Source of the DNA: Chlorocebus sabaeus
Lineage: Eukaryota > Chordata > Mammalia > Primates > Cercopithecidae
Direction of reading: 5' to 3'
DNA: 64,000 nucleotides
Assembly: GCF_047675955.1 (NCBI RefSeq)
Contig: NC_132925.1
Span: 21,290,688 to 21,354,687 of the forward strand
The notes under the pieces are model-generated. The model was not told the DNA's origin, did no database searches, and saw only the letters and a program-made list of their open reading frames with translations. This document shows, piece after piece, positions 36,018 through 46,592 of the stretch (its first letter is position 1; every line of letters begins with the position of its first letter). A program made the position numbers and the translations under genes.

Positions 36018-36580
36018 AGCAATCTCCTTCTTTTATCCAGCAAACATTTAATGAGCATTTGATAAGTGTCCAGTACTATATTAGGAATAAAGAAAAAATA
36101 AGAAATAAAATATAGTTCCTATCCTCAGGAAGTTTGCTGCAGGGAGGAAGAGAAACTAAAAATCACAATATAGTGTGATAAATGTTATGATATACTAACA
36201 AGCTGTTTAGCAAGACAAAGAAAGGGATCATATATAGATTTGGAGGGTGGAATCAAGGAAGGCTTCCTTAAAAAAAAAAAGGAGGATAGTTTCCAAGACA
36301 AGAAAACAAACAGGATGTATACAACAGTATACACATTCAGTAAGCTGAAAACAGTTCCCTAAATCTGAAGTACGTTGTGAATATGGAGGAATAGACAGAC
36401 ACAAAGTTAGCGATAAGCAAAGATGAGATCATTAACGGCCTTGTGTGCCAAACTAAGAAGTTTGAACTTTATCCAGGAGATTATGTGGAGCCACTGAAAG
36501 ATGTTAAACTAGTAAGTGGCAAGCAAGATCTACCTTTTAGAATAAATATTTTGACAACAATATAAAGAATAAAACAAGAA
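36018..36580 (-). mobile_element. L2 LINE fragments, antisense
   Basis: GCAAACATTTAATGAGCATT and GTTCCTATCCTCAGGAAG match the L2 3' end in reverse. GGCCTTGTGTGCCAAACTAA, GTTTGAACTTTATCCAGGAG and GAGCCACTGAAAGATGTTAA match the antisense L2 reverse transcriptase 3' region. Divergence is high. Confidence 0.65.
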
Positions 36581-36730
36581 GAAAAAGGCTATGTAAAGGA
36601 AACCTAATCAAGTTACTACCATAGTAATAAAAGGCACGAAGTTATTAGGGCTTGAACTGATGCGCTGGCAATAAAGATGGAGAAGAGATCCTTTAAAAGA
36701 CAGATTTAGGGGTTAAAAATAACTATATAT

Positions 36731-38490
36731 GGTGGCGCAGCACAGGGCAGCGCAGGGTCACCATGGCAGAGCTACAGCAGCTGCAGGTGCAGGAGGTGGC
36801 AGACTCCATGGTGAAGAGTCTGGAGAAAGAGAACATTCAGAAAATGCAGGGTCTCATGTTCCAGTGCAGCACCTGCTGTTGTGAAGACAGCCAGGCCTCC
36901 CTGCAGCAGGTGCACCAGTGCATCAAGCGCTGCCATGTGCCTCTGGCTCAAGCCCAGGCTTTGGTCATCAGTGAGTTGGAGAAGTTCAAGGACCGCCTGG
37001 TCCGGTGCACCATGCAATGCAATAACAAAGCCAAAGATTCAACAGATGCTGGGAGTAAGGAGCTTCAGGTGAAGCAGCAGCTAGACGGTTGTGTGACCAA
37101 GTGTGTGGATGACCACACGCACTACATCCCAACTACGACCAAGAAGATGAAGGAAGCTCTCTTAGCCATTGGGAAATAAAAATCTTTGCCAGTAGCCATC
37201 GGGGCTGAGGGCAAGAACATATTTTTTATAAGGAATTGGGAACTTTAGTCTTTTAAGCAAAGTTTATGAATGAAGAAAGAAAGGATGGCCACAAGTGTAA
37301 GGCATATGTCACTTGCCTCTAGACACTGGTTCTTTTATGTTTCAGTCCTAAAAAGTGAAATGGAAAAAAGTGGTCAGAGATATTACAGGAGAGTTTTAGA
37401 GCTTATATTTCCTGTGGCCAGCGCTTGTCCTGGCAGTAAGGATCTTCCCTGTAACAAGTCAGAGTCCTCTGAGGCACCAGACTCTTCTTACTACACAGGT
37501 ACCAACAGGCTGGCAGGTTAGAGTTGGTAGAATTTGAGGACAGATATTTTCTCTTTGTTGCCAACATCCTGTTTACCAGAAGTGTCACCACACCATTTTC
37601 CATAAGCTGTGAAACAAAATCCATGAGGTCACTAACTTAGAAGGGAAAAACGTTTTCTGGGTCTTTGTTTTCTTGGTTTTGTTTAATTTATACAAGGGCA
37701 TACAAGCTGATTTTAAGATGTGGAATTGGTAGGGAGACTAGTTTGGATAAGAACTTTGAAAGGTTCCTTGTGGATCCCCATTTCTGATCATCAAGATGTG
37801 GATGTACATTTCTTAAAATTATTACATGCTGCATCTTTCATCCTGGAGACTGTGCAAAAACATGAGAGGCGACGACACACTAATTATTGGGAAGCATAAT
37901 TACTGGCTGATGGACCCTGAGGCTGTATGTAGCAAAATGAAAGGACAATCTTGCAGTAACACTTTCCCCTTGGAAGAGAAAGGGGTTTGACTGTGATATA
38001 TATTGGTATTTAGGAATGAACAGTAAAAGAGCAGCAGTTGGCTACTTGATTATAAAAGAGTTATGAAGTACTGGATTTGGAAAAACCTGGATTTTATAGA
38101 ATAGATAGAATGAAAGCCTAAACCTAGCATTGCGTACTTAGCCTCCTGAATTAACAAAGCCCAACTGAGACAAATCCCTGGCAACAGGAGATTCAAGGAA
38201 GAAAAAGTAAGCAACTTGGGCTAGGATGAGCTGACTCCTTTAAAGCAAAGGAGAGGCAGCCCTCATTACCAAATGCCATTTCTGCCTGGGGCTGTTGCAA
38301 CACAGTGTTCCTAACCCAGCATGGCACCTTACTGTTTTGATATCAACCTCATTGTATTTTCACCAACTTACTGCTTGAAATGATAATATTGGCTGTCCAT
38401 TTACTGTTTCCAGACTGTGATATATTTTCCTAGTGGTTTGGTTTTAAAAATAAATAAGGTTTAATTATCTGCTCCCACCCCCCAAAAAAA
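36731..38490 (+). pseudogene. FAM136A: FAM136A processed retrocopy, full length
   Basis: An intronless copy of the FAM136A mRNA: short GC-rich 5'UTR, complete ORF, about 1.3 kb of 3'UTR and a polyadenylation signal AATAAA at 38449-38454, about 30 nt before an A7 tract and AT-rich sequence. Flanks ATAACTATATAT (left) and ATAACATATATAT (right) may be a decayed TSD. The GC-rich 5' end lies in an AT-rich region, as expected for a retrotransposed mRNA. It lies between candidate exons A and B, antisense to that gene. No promoter is evident upstream, so expression would depend on chance or host transcription. Confidence 0.9.
36763..37179 (+). CDS. FAM136A: FAM136A-like ORF, intact, 138 codons
   Basis: The ORF has the family's usual length of 138 residues, from MAELQQLQVQEVADSMVKSL to KMKEALLAIGK, with a good start context (CACCATGG). 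All eight cysteines that pair in four CX3C motifs are kept (C35/C39, C53/C57, C82/C86, C100/C104). This is the twin-CX3C layout of proteins imported into the mitochondrial intermembrane space, where FAM136A is known to reside. Compared with the parent protein as I remember it, there are many substitutions but no stop or frameshift. It is a retrocopy, not the parental gene. Whether the open frame is maintained by selection cannot be judged from this window alone. Confidence 0.85.
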   Translation: MAELQQLQVQEVADSMVKSLEKENIQKMQGLMFQCSTCCCEDSQASLQQVHQCIKRCHVPLAQAQALVISELEKFKDRLVRCTMQCNNKAKDSTDAGSKELQVKQQLDGCVTKCVDDHTHYIPTTTKKMKEALLAIGK

Positions 38491-38659
38491 TACATACATA
38501 CATATAACATATATATATATGTTAAATGACTGGATATAAGGATAAGGAAAAAAGAGGAGTCAAAGACAATTCCCAAGTTAAAATTTGTAAGTGGTGTCAA
38601 TCACTCAGATAGGTAGGGAATACAAAAACAGGTACAAGTTTGAGAAAAGATGAGGTTCT
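38491..38659. repeat. (CATA)n/(TA)n tract and unassigned spacer
   Basis: TACATACATACATATAACAT followed by five or more TA units (38491-38521), then plain sequence to the next L1 fragment. Confidence 0.75.
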
Positions 38660-38857
38660 AATGAGATCACTTGGACACAGGAAGGGGAGCATCACACACC
38701 GGGGCCTATTGTGGGGAGGGGTAAGGGGGAGGGATAGCATTAGGAGATATACCTAATGTAAATGACGAGTTAATGGGTGCAGCACACGAACATGGCACAT
38801 GTATACATATGTAACAAACCTGCACGTTGTGCAAAAGTACCCTAGAACTTAACGTAT

Positions 38858-38896
<39 letters not shown>

Positions 38897-38905
38897 TTTT
38901 AAAAA
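38660..38905 (+). mobile_element. L1PA 3' end with odd (TA)n-T tract in place of an A tail
   Basis: Begins TGAGATCACTTGGACACAGG and follows the L1PA 3'UTR to CTAGAACTTAACGTATAAT. Instead of an A-rich tail it continues TTTTATATATATATATAT and then about 22 T. The start point and the GATCACTT variant match the copy at 1680. Confidence 0.85.
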
Positions 38906-40460
38906 GAAGTCAGGAAAGAAAAAAAAAAGAAGTCAGAAAAAACAAAAAAAGAAAGAAAGATGAAGTTCTCACTTTACAACAAGTTGAGTTTAGGACACCT
39001 GGAGCTGAGGAAAGAGGTCTAGACTAGCTGGTAGTTCACCCACTAACTGAACAAAAAACAACAAATATTTTAAAACACAGCAAAAAACAAATTAGAATCT
39101 TACTGGGACTCTTTACTTCACATTATATTTAAATTTCATGAACACATAAATCTATATGCTAAAAATTCCTAGTGGTAAAACTATTATTCTGAGAGAATGG
39201 ACCACCACACTGTTCTGATTGGAAAAAGGATAGACACAGGATGAGGACATTGATGAGTTTGTTGTCATTTGAAGAGAGTTTAAAACTTCCTTTCGAAAGA
39301 GTCAAAGATATTAGAAGGTCATTGCTTTAAGTAGCCCCTTTATTTACATCTGTCAGTACAGTAAGAGATTAGTTAACTTGTACTGGGGAGAAAATCTGCT
39401 AGAATATAGAATGAGAGCAAGCTGCTTCATAAATTACTGATGCTAAGCTGTCTGACTCTAAGATTTACAGTGTTTTAGAAAATTAAATGTATATCAGGTA
39501 TGAGCTAATAAGAAATTTCTTCGTTAAACTTAGCTTTTTAAGATTTTTGCCTTTTTTAAAGAAGTATCCTCTTTAAAAATTAATGTATAATATGCTCAGA
39601 TGTTTTAACAAGAATTCTACTTTTATTTTAAAAATAACTGTGTTGAAAGTTAGCAGTTTTTATCTGGGTCTTGGCTTCAGGCACTTATATACTGTCATTC
39701 AGATTACAGACCATATAACCAAAGTACTGTGTAGCTAATTATAGATTATTCTAACTGAAAATAAAGTACCTTCCCCCCAAAACATTCATTTAATGGCTGA
39801 AACTGTAAATAGTAATATATAAAAGATATTGTTATAGATTCCTAGAGCTAATTCCTAGTTTTCAGCCCCAAACTCCCATATAATTCTTTCAAAATACACA
39901 AAACAAAATTGGTTTTGTTACTTTACAAAATTAAACTGAATATTTACTATTAAAAACCCAGAGGCAATATTTTAACATCATCTCCTTTTTTAAAAATTCA
40001 TTTAAAATACAAGCTCACAAAAGTCAAAAGTGGTTAGGATCTAGATTAGATAACATTTTGAAAGGATGTTAAAGATGAAGAAAATATTAATGCATATATA
40101 TACACACACATTTATATGCATATAATACATACACACACATGTATATATAAGTATCTTCATTTTAATCATAAAATCCCTAAAAAGATGTGTACATGAATCA
40201 AATTATAATAAAATAAGTTAAATGTACTAATGATACTTGTTTTTAAATATAATTCCACATCAATCTGCTTAATGAAGTACAGAAACATCAGCTAACTTTG
40301 TAAATTAAGAGAGTCAGCTTTAAGATTTGCTTTAGAGGGTGGTATGCCTATATATGCAAATCTTCTTTGAGGTCATTTCAACAATTTTATCGTTAGGAGT
40401 ACGGGATTCATATTATTTCAAATGTGGTAAGTTGAACAAAATCAATACTGAACAACATAC
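38906..40460. other. Low-repeat sequence with TA/CA microsatellites
   Basis: A duplicated AAAAGAAGTCAG with A-rich spacers is at 38900-38945, and TATATACACACACATTTATA-type tracts are at 40093-40150. No other repeat or exon recognised. Confidence 0.5.
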
Positions 40461-40658
40461 CTTTCAGATAAATTAAGGCTTTGGTGAAGAGGTTCTAATT
40501 TTTGGCATGTCTCTAGGCTGTCAACAGATGTCGAAGGCAATGAGTCTGATTGCACCTTGTTGGCATCACATAAATTAGCATCGTTTCTAGGTAGGGTCTT
40601 TCTGAATTTTCGTCCTAAATCCGTCCATAGGACATTCGTCAACATAACTTTGAGTTGC
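40461..40658 (-). CDS. Candidate coding exon A (198 nt) of an unidentified minus-strand gene
   Basis: On the minus strand it follows TGTGTATAACAG and is followed by GTATGTTGTTC. A good branch-point match, TACTAATTATTT, lies about 20 nt upstream of the acceptor. The only open frame through the exon is phase 2-2. It encodes QLKVMLTNVLWTDLGRKF..., ending NLSE plus the first two bases of an Arg codon. Exon B (22036-22230) shares LTNVL, LGRK, a serine-rich centre and the LSE-R end, with one codon of length difference. Conserved frame, borders and phase at about half protein identity argue for a real, anciently duplicated exon. Function unknown to me. Confidence 0.55.
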
Positions 40659-41540
40659 CTGTTATACACATAAATAATTAGTATATATGGTACTACATAT
40701 TGTAGAATACATGAATTCATCACAAACTAGTATCTCCAGAAATTCTAAATTTCAAGCAACTATAGTAAATACCCTAAGAAAAAAGAAAAAATGCCCAACT
40801 ATTATGAAAGACACCTTAAAAAGTAAAGTCTATTTCACTTAAGTTCAGATTTTCTTCAGAATTCTGTCAAGTATACTACAACTATCATTACACATGTACA
40901 GCTGCTAGACTCCTGGCAACGCATTCATGTTTATTAACAATGTTAGTGGAAGGACAGTGTTCATTTGCAGATCTCACCACAGATGTAACCACTGTTTGCA
41001 CTAAAAATGTGTTTTTGTTTTAGCATTTGTTGATTCAGAAAACATTATTAAAACTAAGGGTGCACTACTGCATCATTTACATTCTTAAGCTTATAGAGTC
41101 TTAAGATATAGATTTAATTTTACCTTATTTCTAAAATAGGTCAACTTATAACATTTACCTTACTGTACCTATACCAATTTCAAAAAAAAAAAAAGACTGA
41201 TAAATGCAAGCAGTTCCAGCAACAGTTTTGCTCATCATGTTTTACCCATCTTCTCATTCAATACATTTTTATGCTGAATACTTGAATAACTATGTTTAGT
41301 TCTGGAATTCCAAAAACTGTGGAATATAGTTTCTGTAGTGGTGTGAACAGGCTACAAGTGCACTTAAAACAATGTCAAGTGAGGAATGGCTGAAAGTACT
41401 GTGAAATGTTTAATCAGAAGAGTGTCTATTTTACTACCTATGAAACAGTTTTAGGCATTTTTTGTTTGCTTAACGAACACAAGAATATTAAGAAACAGCA
41501 ATATGTTCATGTATTTTCAAGATAAAACAGGAACTCTCAA
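40659..41540. other. Low-repeat sequence upstream of candidate exon A
   Basis: Several GTAAAT/GTAAAA donor-like sites on the minus strand at 41100-41165 lack paired acceptors with open frames. No repeat recognised. Confidence 0.4.
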
Positions 41541-41706
41541 AAAAAAAAAAAAAAAAAAAAAAAACACTTGTTTTCAGCAGCCACTTGAGTGTATATCCCC
41601 AGACCATCTAGCAGGAAGAGGGTAAAGTCTCCAGGGAACTTCCACAGAACATACTGAAAACTCCAAACATGTTGCACAAAAAAAAAAAAAAAAAGAAAAA
41701 GAAAAA
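41541..41706 (+). other. 115-bp unique segment between two poly(A) tracts
   Basis: An A24 tract (41540-41563), then about 115 bp (CACTTGTTTTCAGCAGCC to AAACATGTTGCAC), then A17GAAAAAGAAAAAA, directly followed by an L1PA 3' fragment. Two stacked A-tails suggest successive retrotransposition events or a transduced segment. Confidence 0.5.
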
Positions 41707-41830
41707 ACACCAACATGGCACATGTATACATATGTAACAAACCTGCACATTGTGCACATGTACCCTAGAACTTAACGTATAATAAAAAAAATTAAAAAAT
41801 AAAAAACAAAAATAAAAAATAAATAAATAA
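41707..41830 (+). mobile_element. Very short L1PA 3' end
   Basis: CACCAACATGGCACATGTAT to CTAGAACTTAACGTATAATA, then an A-rich (AAAAATAAA)n tail to about 41830. Only the last ~70 bp of the 3'UTR are present. Confidence 0.85.
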
Positions 41831-41885
41831 AAGTTAAGCTATTAGTTTAAAAATCATTTAAAAATAAATGAGTGACATCTCTATG

Positions 41886-42440
41886 GATCAATAATAATTC
41901 ATTCTACAAGCACTTACTGAACATCTTCCAGCAAAACAACTATGCTAGTATAATCTGGAGTTTCTGCTACAAACAAAATAGTTGAGTTTTTAAAGCCTTC
42001 ATGGGTTGTGCATTACAGAGAAGAATAAACCAATTCATTATTTAATTAGAATTATAATATGTGCTATGAAGAAAAAATACAGATGTTGCATTTCTTCTGA
42101 GACAAGTTTCTGAGAATATGACCTTGAAGCTGAAGTCTCAAAGAAGGACAGGCACTATCCAAAGGAAACAAGTAAAAAATGGAGAAAGGTCCAAAAAACA
42201 GGAGAAAATGAAAATGAGTAAAGCTTCCTCAAAGAAATTAAAGGACTTGCCTGACTCATGTATTCAGAATAAAGAGGCAATGTGTCTAAGAATGGGCAGT
42301 TAGGCAGGACTTAGCAAACTATATTAAGGATCTGAGACTTTATGTCCACAACAACAGAAATTCACTCGTCTTAATTAGGAAACAGTGAGATCAGAGCTAC
42401 ATTTTTAAAAGATCATTTTGATGATCATTTAATCATTTAT
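41886..42440 (-). mobile_element. Probable L2 fragments, antisense
   Basis: AATTCATTCTACAAGCACTT and ACTGAACATCTTCC match the L2 end. TTCTGAGACAAGTTTCTGAG, GGACTTAGCAAACTA and TTTTTAAAAGATCATTTTGA are typical antisense L2 pieces. Strongly diverged. Confidence 0.5.
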
Positions 42441-42796
42441 GAAGAATAAAATGGAAGTACTAGGAATAATAGAGAATAAAAATTAATTTACGGAGATAAT
42501 GATGACTTTATCAGAGGTAGTTTTAGTAGAACGGCGGGAGCAGAAACCAGAATACGATGGGATCAGTAAAGGGAAAGGTGCAAAGGAGAAATATGGTTGT
42601 GAAAGTGGAAAATAAGACAAGACCTAAAAATAGACGTGAGAAGCAGGAAAGGGTTTTTAGTCAGTTATTGGTTGATTAGCTAGTTTAAGATAGGAAATAT
42701 TTGTGTAAGTTTAAACGCTTATGGGAAGCACGTAAGGGTTGAAGACACAGAAGGCAGGATAATTAACACAGTAAGTTTCCTAAGAAATTGCGTAAG

Positions 42797-43040
42797 TGCT
42801 AGTATTTATTGAACATGTACTATATACCAGGCACTGTGCTAAGCATTTTACAATAATTTATTTCATTTAATCCTCACAACCACTCCATGAGGGGCTTAAA
42901 AATTATTCTTCTCATGCAGTTGAGAAAACCAAGATAGACTGATTAATATCTAAGTAAACAAGTGAGTATTGAAAATGGGATCCAGAACCATACACTCTCA
43001 AGTTTCTTGCCAGCCCTCTTAACTGCTTCACACTACTCTG
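42797..43040 (+). mobile_element. MIR SINE
   Basis: TTATTGAACATGTACTATAT, ACCAGGCACTGTGCTAAGC, TTCATTTAATCCTCACAACC and CACACTACTCTGG follow the MIR/MIRb order. Confidence 0.8.
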
Positions 43041-43365
43041 GTTTATGATAGGATACGAGGCATTCCTTTCATCCTTCCAAGGAGAAGGAACCAAGACCTC
43101 TTAAAAGTGATAGGAAAGATAAAGGAACATAGGTTTGAAAAAAGTTTTCAAATAATCATTGTAGAGAGGGGGAACACAAGCTTACTAAAGAAACACAGTA
43201 ACACTGTCTTACAGTTAACACATCCCTGTGAGATTAACACATTCATAATGCCACAAATATCCTTTTTTTCCGCAGACAGAAAATTGAGTTCACAGATGAT
43301 TATTAATTGCAAAGAGGAAAAGGTATCTTTACAATTAACAGATCTGGCAGGCACCGTCTTATGCA

Positions 43366-43976
43366 AGTGATCAAACATAGGACTACTAAGAGTGAAACAA
43401 CCAGAAATTATGTATCCCGATACGTGCAATAAGAAGTACATGACATCAGGTATGAAATAGTCCTGCCAAAAATGTAACCTGGCCCTAATCATAAGGGTAA
43501 GCCCAGAAAAATAATAAAAATATAGACTGTGAGGCATTCTACAGAACAACTGGTCTGGATTCCTCAAAACTCAATGTCATGGTTAAAAGGAAAAGGACAG
43601 AGCAGATGGGAACTCTTCTAGATTAAGAGACTAATGGGGTATAATAACCAAATACAATGCATGAACCTGAATTTGATTCTATTAGGTAGGTACAAAAGTA
43701 ACTGCGGTTTTGGCCAAATAGATTTAAAAATAAATAAATAAAAGATATTTTGGGAACACTCAGGAAATTCTGATTGTGGATTTTATAGCAGATGATGATA
43801 TGAAATTACTGTTAATTTTCTTGATAGTATAATTTTTATGTAAGAGAATGTCATTGTTCTTAGGAAAACCAAGCTGAAGTATCTGAAGATAAAATACCAT
43901 GATACCTGCAACTTACTCTCAAATGGTTCCCCCAAAAATGTATGTATACGTGTATGTATACATGTACATATGTGAT
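43366..43976 (+). mobile_element. Ancient L1ME-like 3' UTR, split by a MADE1-type piece
   Basis: CATCAGGTATGAAATAGTCC, AATGTAACCTGGCCCTAATC, TAAGAGAATGTCATTGTTCT, CAACTTACTCTCAAATGG is a common old L1-type 3' end, which finishes in an alternating TATG/TACA tract at 43937-43976. The family name is uncertain. Confidence 0.5.
43682..43715 (+). mobile_element. MADE1/mariner half element
   Basis: TTAGGTAGGTACAAAAGTAA then CTGCGGTTTTGGCC matches one terminal repeat of MADE1 (Hsmar1-derived MITE). The second half of the hairpin is absent. Confidence 0.75.
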
Positions 43977-43983
43977 GCCCACT

Positions 43984-45522
43984 TTCCTGGCAGTGTTGGT
44001 GCAAGGGTGAGGTACTTCCAGGGGCAAGGTTGGCTGGCTCTGTGCTCGCCATGGCATGTACTGCAATGGTGGTCAGTGGGGAGAGGGGGATGGACTGCAC
44101 TCCCACAGTGGCAGGGCAGGGTGCATGCACAGTCACGTGCTGCTGGGGCAAGGAAAGCAAAACCTTGCTGCGCACATCTACATCAGCAAAGCAATGTGCG
44201 GGGTGGAGGAGGGGGGGTTGCCATGGGCCAAGGGGAAGCTGCAGTGTGTGGAGGGAGTGGCAGGCTTGTGCATGGTTTTGGGGGCCACCCCACTGGAGCT
44301 CTCTCCCTGTTAGGCAGGTCCTCCAGTGCAGGAGCTATGACACAGGACCCCAGGGCATCCAGTGCTGCCCTGCAAGCAGACTCCACCAGATTGCGGCCCT
44401 GGGAGTGGCCACAGACCAAGGATGGTCAGGTCAGCCTGGCCTTGTTTGATAGGCAAGACAACCCTGCAGAGTTCAGGTCCAGCAGTTCCCCTAGGGCTAA
44501 AGTCTCTTATGGGAGCAAGTCGAGCCTAGGGTGATGGCCTTCACTGGCCATGCTCTGCTACAGACTCTCCTGCACCAAACCTTCTAGGCTCCACATCAGC
44601 TGGTGTGCTGCTCCTACCGCTTCTCTAAGCAGCTGTCCCTGTCAACTCAAGTGTCCGTGGTGGTTGAGGGGTCTCCTCCTGCTGGGATTCCGGAGACCCT
44701 TCAGGAGAGTGGATTGCTCCTTGCCAGTTCAACTCCCCCGTTGCCCCCCAGAGTCACTGGGGGCTATGAATGAGTCCTGGTACATGGTAGCCCTGTGCAA
44801 GGTTCCCACCTTCAGCCTGGCTTCTGTGTCTTCCCTCCATCCAGTCTCTGTGCCTTCCCTCTGAAGATCTATTAGGAGTGCACTCATCGTCTTGGTCCCT
44901 TGGTGGTAGCTATTCCACCTGGCTGCATCTAGTCAGCCCTTGTGTTTGGAGCCTGTTTTCATTTCTTTTGGGTCAATACCTAGGAGTTGGATTGCTGGGT
45001 CATATGGTAGGTGCATTCCTAACTTCATAAGAAACTGTCAGACTGCTGTAAGTGATTGTGCCATATTACATTCCCACCACTAGCCAGGTAGGAGGGTTTC
45101 ATTTTCTCCACACCCCTGCCAACACTTATATGGTCAGCCTCTTTATCATCATCCTTTCTAATGGAGGTGTGGTAGTATCTGTTTGTGGTTTTAATTGCAT
45201 TTCCTTGATGACTGATGATGTTGAACATTTTTTCATGTGCTTTATTGGACTTTAAAAAATCTTCTCTAGAATATCTGTTGAATTTCTTTTGCTCCTTCCT
45301 CCTTTTTAAAACTTTTTTTTTAAAGACCAGGAAGATAAGATTCATAATATTGAACGTCTTTTTGTATGCATGTTGGCCATTTGTGCGTTTTTTTGGTGAA
45401 GTGTCCAAATGTTTTCTCCATTTTTTTTGAAGGACAAGAAATACTCTCAATAAAAATTATGACAAATTAATGAAAACAATGCCTTCATCCCAATTGTTAG
45501 TTTATTTTCTAGAATCAAAATG
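43984..45522 (-). repeat. Left arm of a 1,539-bp inverted duplication
   Basis: Every base pairs with 47260-48798 in reverse complement at a constant coordinate sum of 92782, so no indels are needed. The one mismatch I found is A at 44236 against C (plus strand) at 48546. It contains, antisense, a GC-rich old L1 5'UTR part (43984-44930) and an L1 ORF2 3' fragment (about 44940-45450). The open frames seen here are chance frames in GC-rich 5'UTR or ORF2 remnants, mirrored in the other arm. Confidence 0.95.
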
Positions 45523-46225
45523 CATAAAAAGAGACCGAGAGATGGCAAACGTGCCAAAATGTTTAAAGACTATCAGTCTATTATTTATAAGTTTTACAAC
45601 TGTACATTTTAAAATTCTAAATGACCAAATAAAAATGCAAACAAAACTTTAAGGAAATTTATTTTAAGGATAAAATGTAATTAAGTCTAATGGAAAAACT
45701 ATATGACTTAGGTATTTGCTAAATTATTGGGGAAATTATTATCTCCATGGTAATTTTAATAATTTCAAATATGAGACTATTCAATGTTGGGAAAAAGCCA
45801 TTTTTCTATTCACTCAGACCAAATAAGAATTTACGTTGGAAAATAACAAATCATTGGTAATTTTATTGATTATTCTAATAGTGAGTCTCTAAATGAGAAG
45901 GACAATTTGGCTTCTCCACGAAAATACTTATTTCATGTTTGACTTTATTATAATTTGTCTGACTAAAAATATCTGGCAACAGAAGTCAGTAATCTTTTTC
46001 CCCCAAACTAATAAGGTGAAAAAATTCTAAACATCTACAACATTTAAGTGTCATAAGATTTCTCTATATACCAGAAGAGAAACTTAAGAGTAAAGAGCAA
46101 CATTCAAACCAGGCAAAATAAAACCTAAATTTAGTATTTAGGGATATATACTTAGCTAACAATACTATCCAAGAAAAATATGAAAGTAATTACTTTGAAA
46201 GTTAGGGGAGTGGTTATCATTAAAG
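45523..46225. other. Spacer of the inverted duplication, left part
   Basis: AT-rich, no gene recognised. It is unrelated to the right part of the spacer, so the repeat symmetry stops sharply at 45522. Confidence 0.6.
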
Positions 46226-46584
46226 CAGGGGTCCCCAGCCCCCAGGCTGCCTTGTACCAATCTGTGGCCTGTTAGGAACTGGGCCACACAGCAGGAGGTG
46301 AACAGTGGGTGATCGAGCATTACCGCCTGAGCTCTGCCTCCTGTCAGATCAGCAGCAGCATTAGATTCACATAGGAGCACGAACCCTATTGTGAACTTCA
46401 CATGCAAGGGATCTAACTTGTGCACTCCTTATGAGAATCTAAAGCCTGATGATCTGAGGTGGAAGAGTTTCATGCCTAAACCACTCCCCACAACACCCAC
46501 CCACCCCCACTCTCAACCCCATCCATGGAAAAATTGTCTTCCACGAAACCAGTCCCTGATGCCAAAAAAGGTTAGGGACTGCTG
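46226..46584 (+). mobile_element. MER1-type hAT-Charlie MITE, complete, 8-bp TSD
   Basis: Opens CAGGGGTCCCCAGCCCCCAG, continues GGCCTGTTAGGAACTGGGCC and TCCTGTCAGATCAGCAGCAG, and ends AGGTTAGGGACTGCTG. Flanks CATTAAAG (46218-46225) and CTTTAAAG (46585-46592) match at 7 of 8 bases, the expected hAT duplication. It spans the symmetry axis (46391) of the inverted duplication. Confidence 0.85.
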
Positions 46585-46592
46585 CTTTAAAG

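Noticed and set aside
41537..41759. Phenylalanine-rich ORFs on the minus strand.
   Set aside because: They are translations of poly(A)/poly(T) tails.
43276..43322. Plus-strand 47-nt exon-like block with a strong acceptor (TTTTTTTCCGCAG) and a GTATCT donor.
   Set aside because: It is isolated, open in one frame only by short length, on the opposite strand to the candidate gene, and next to old repeat sequence.
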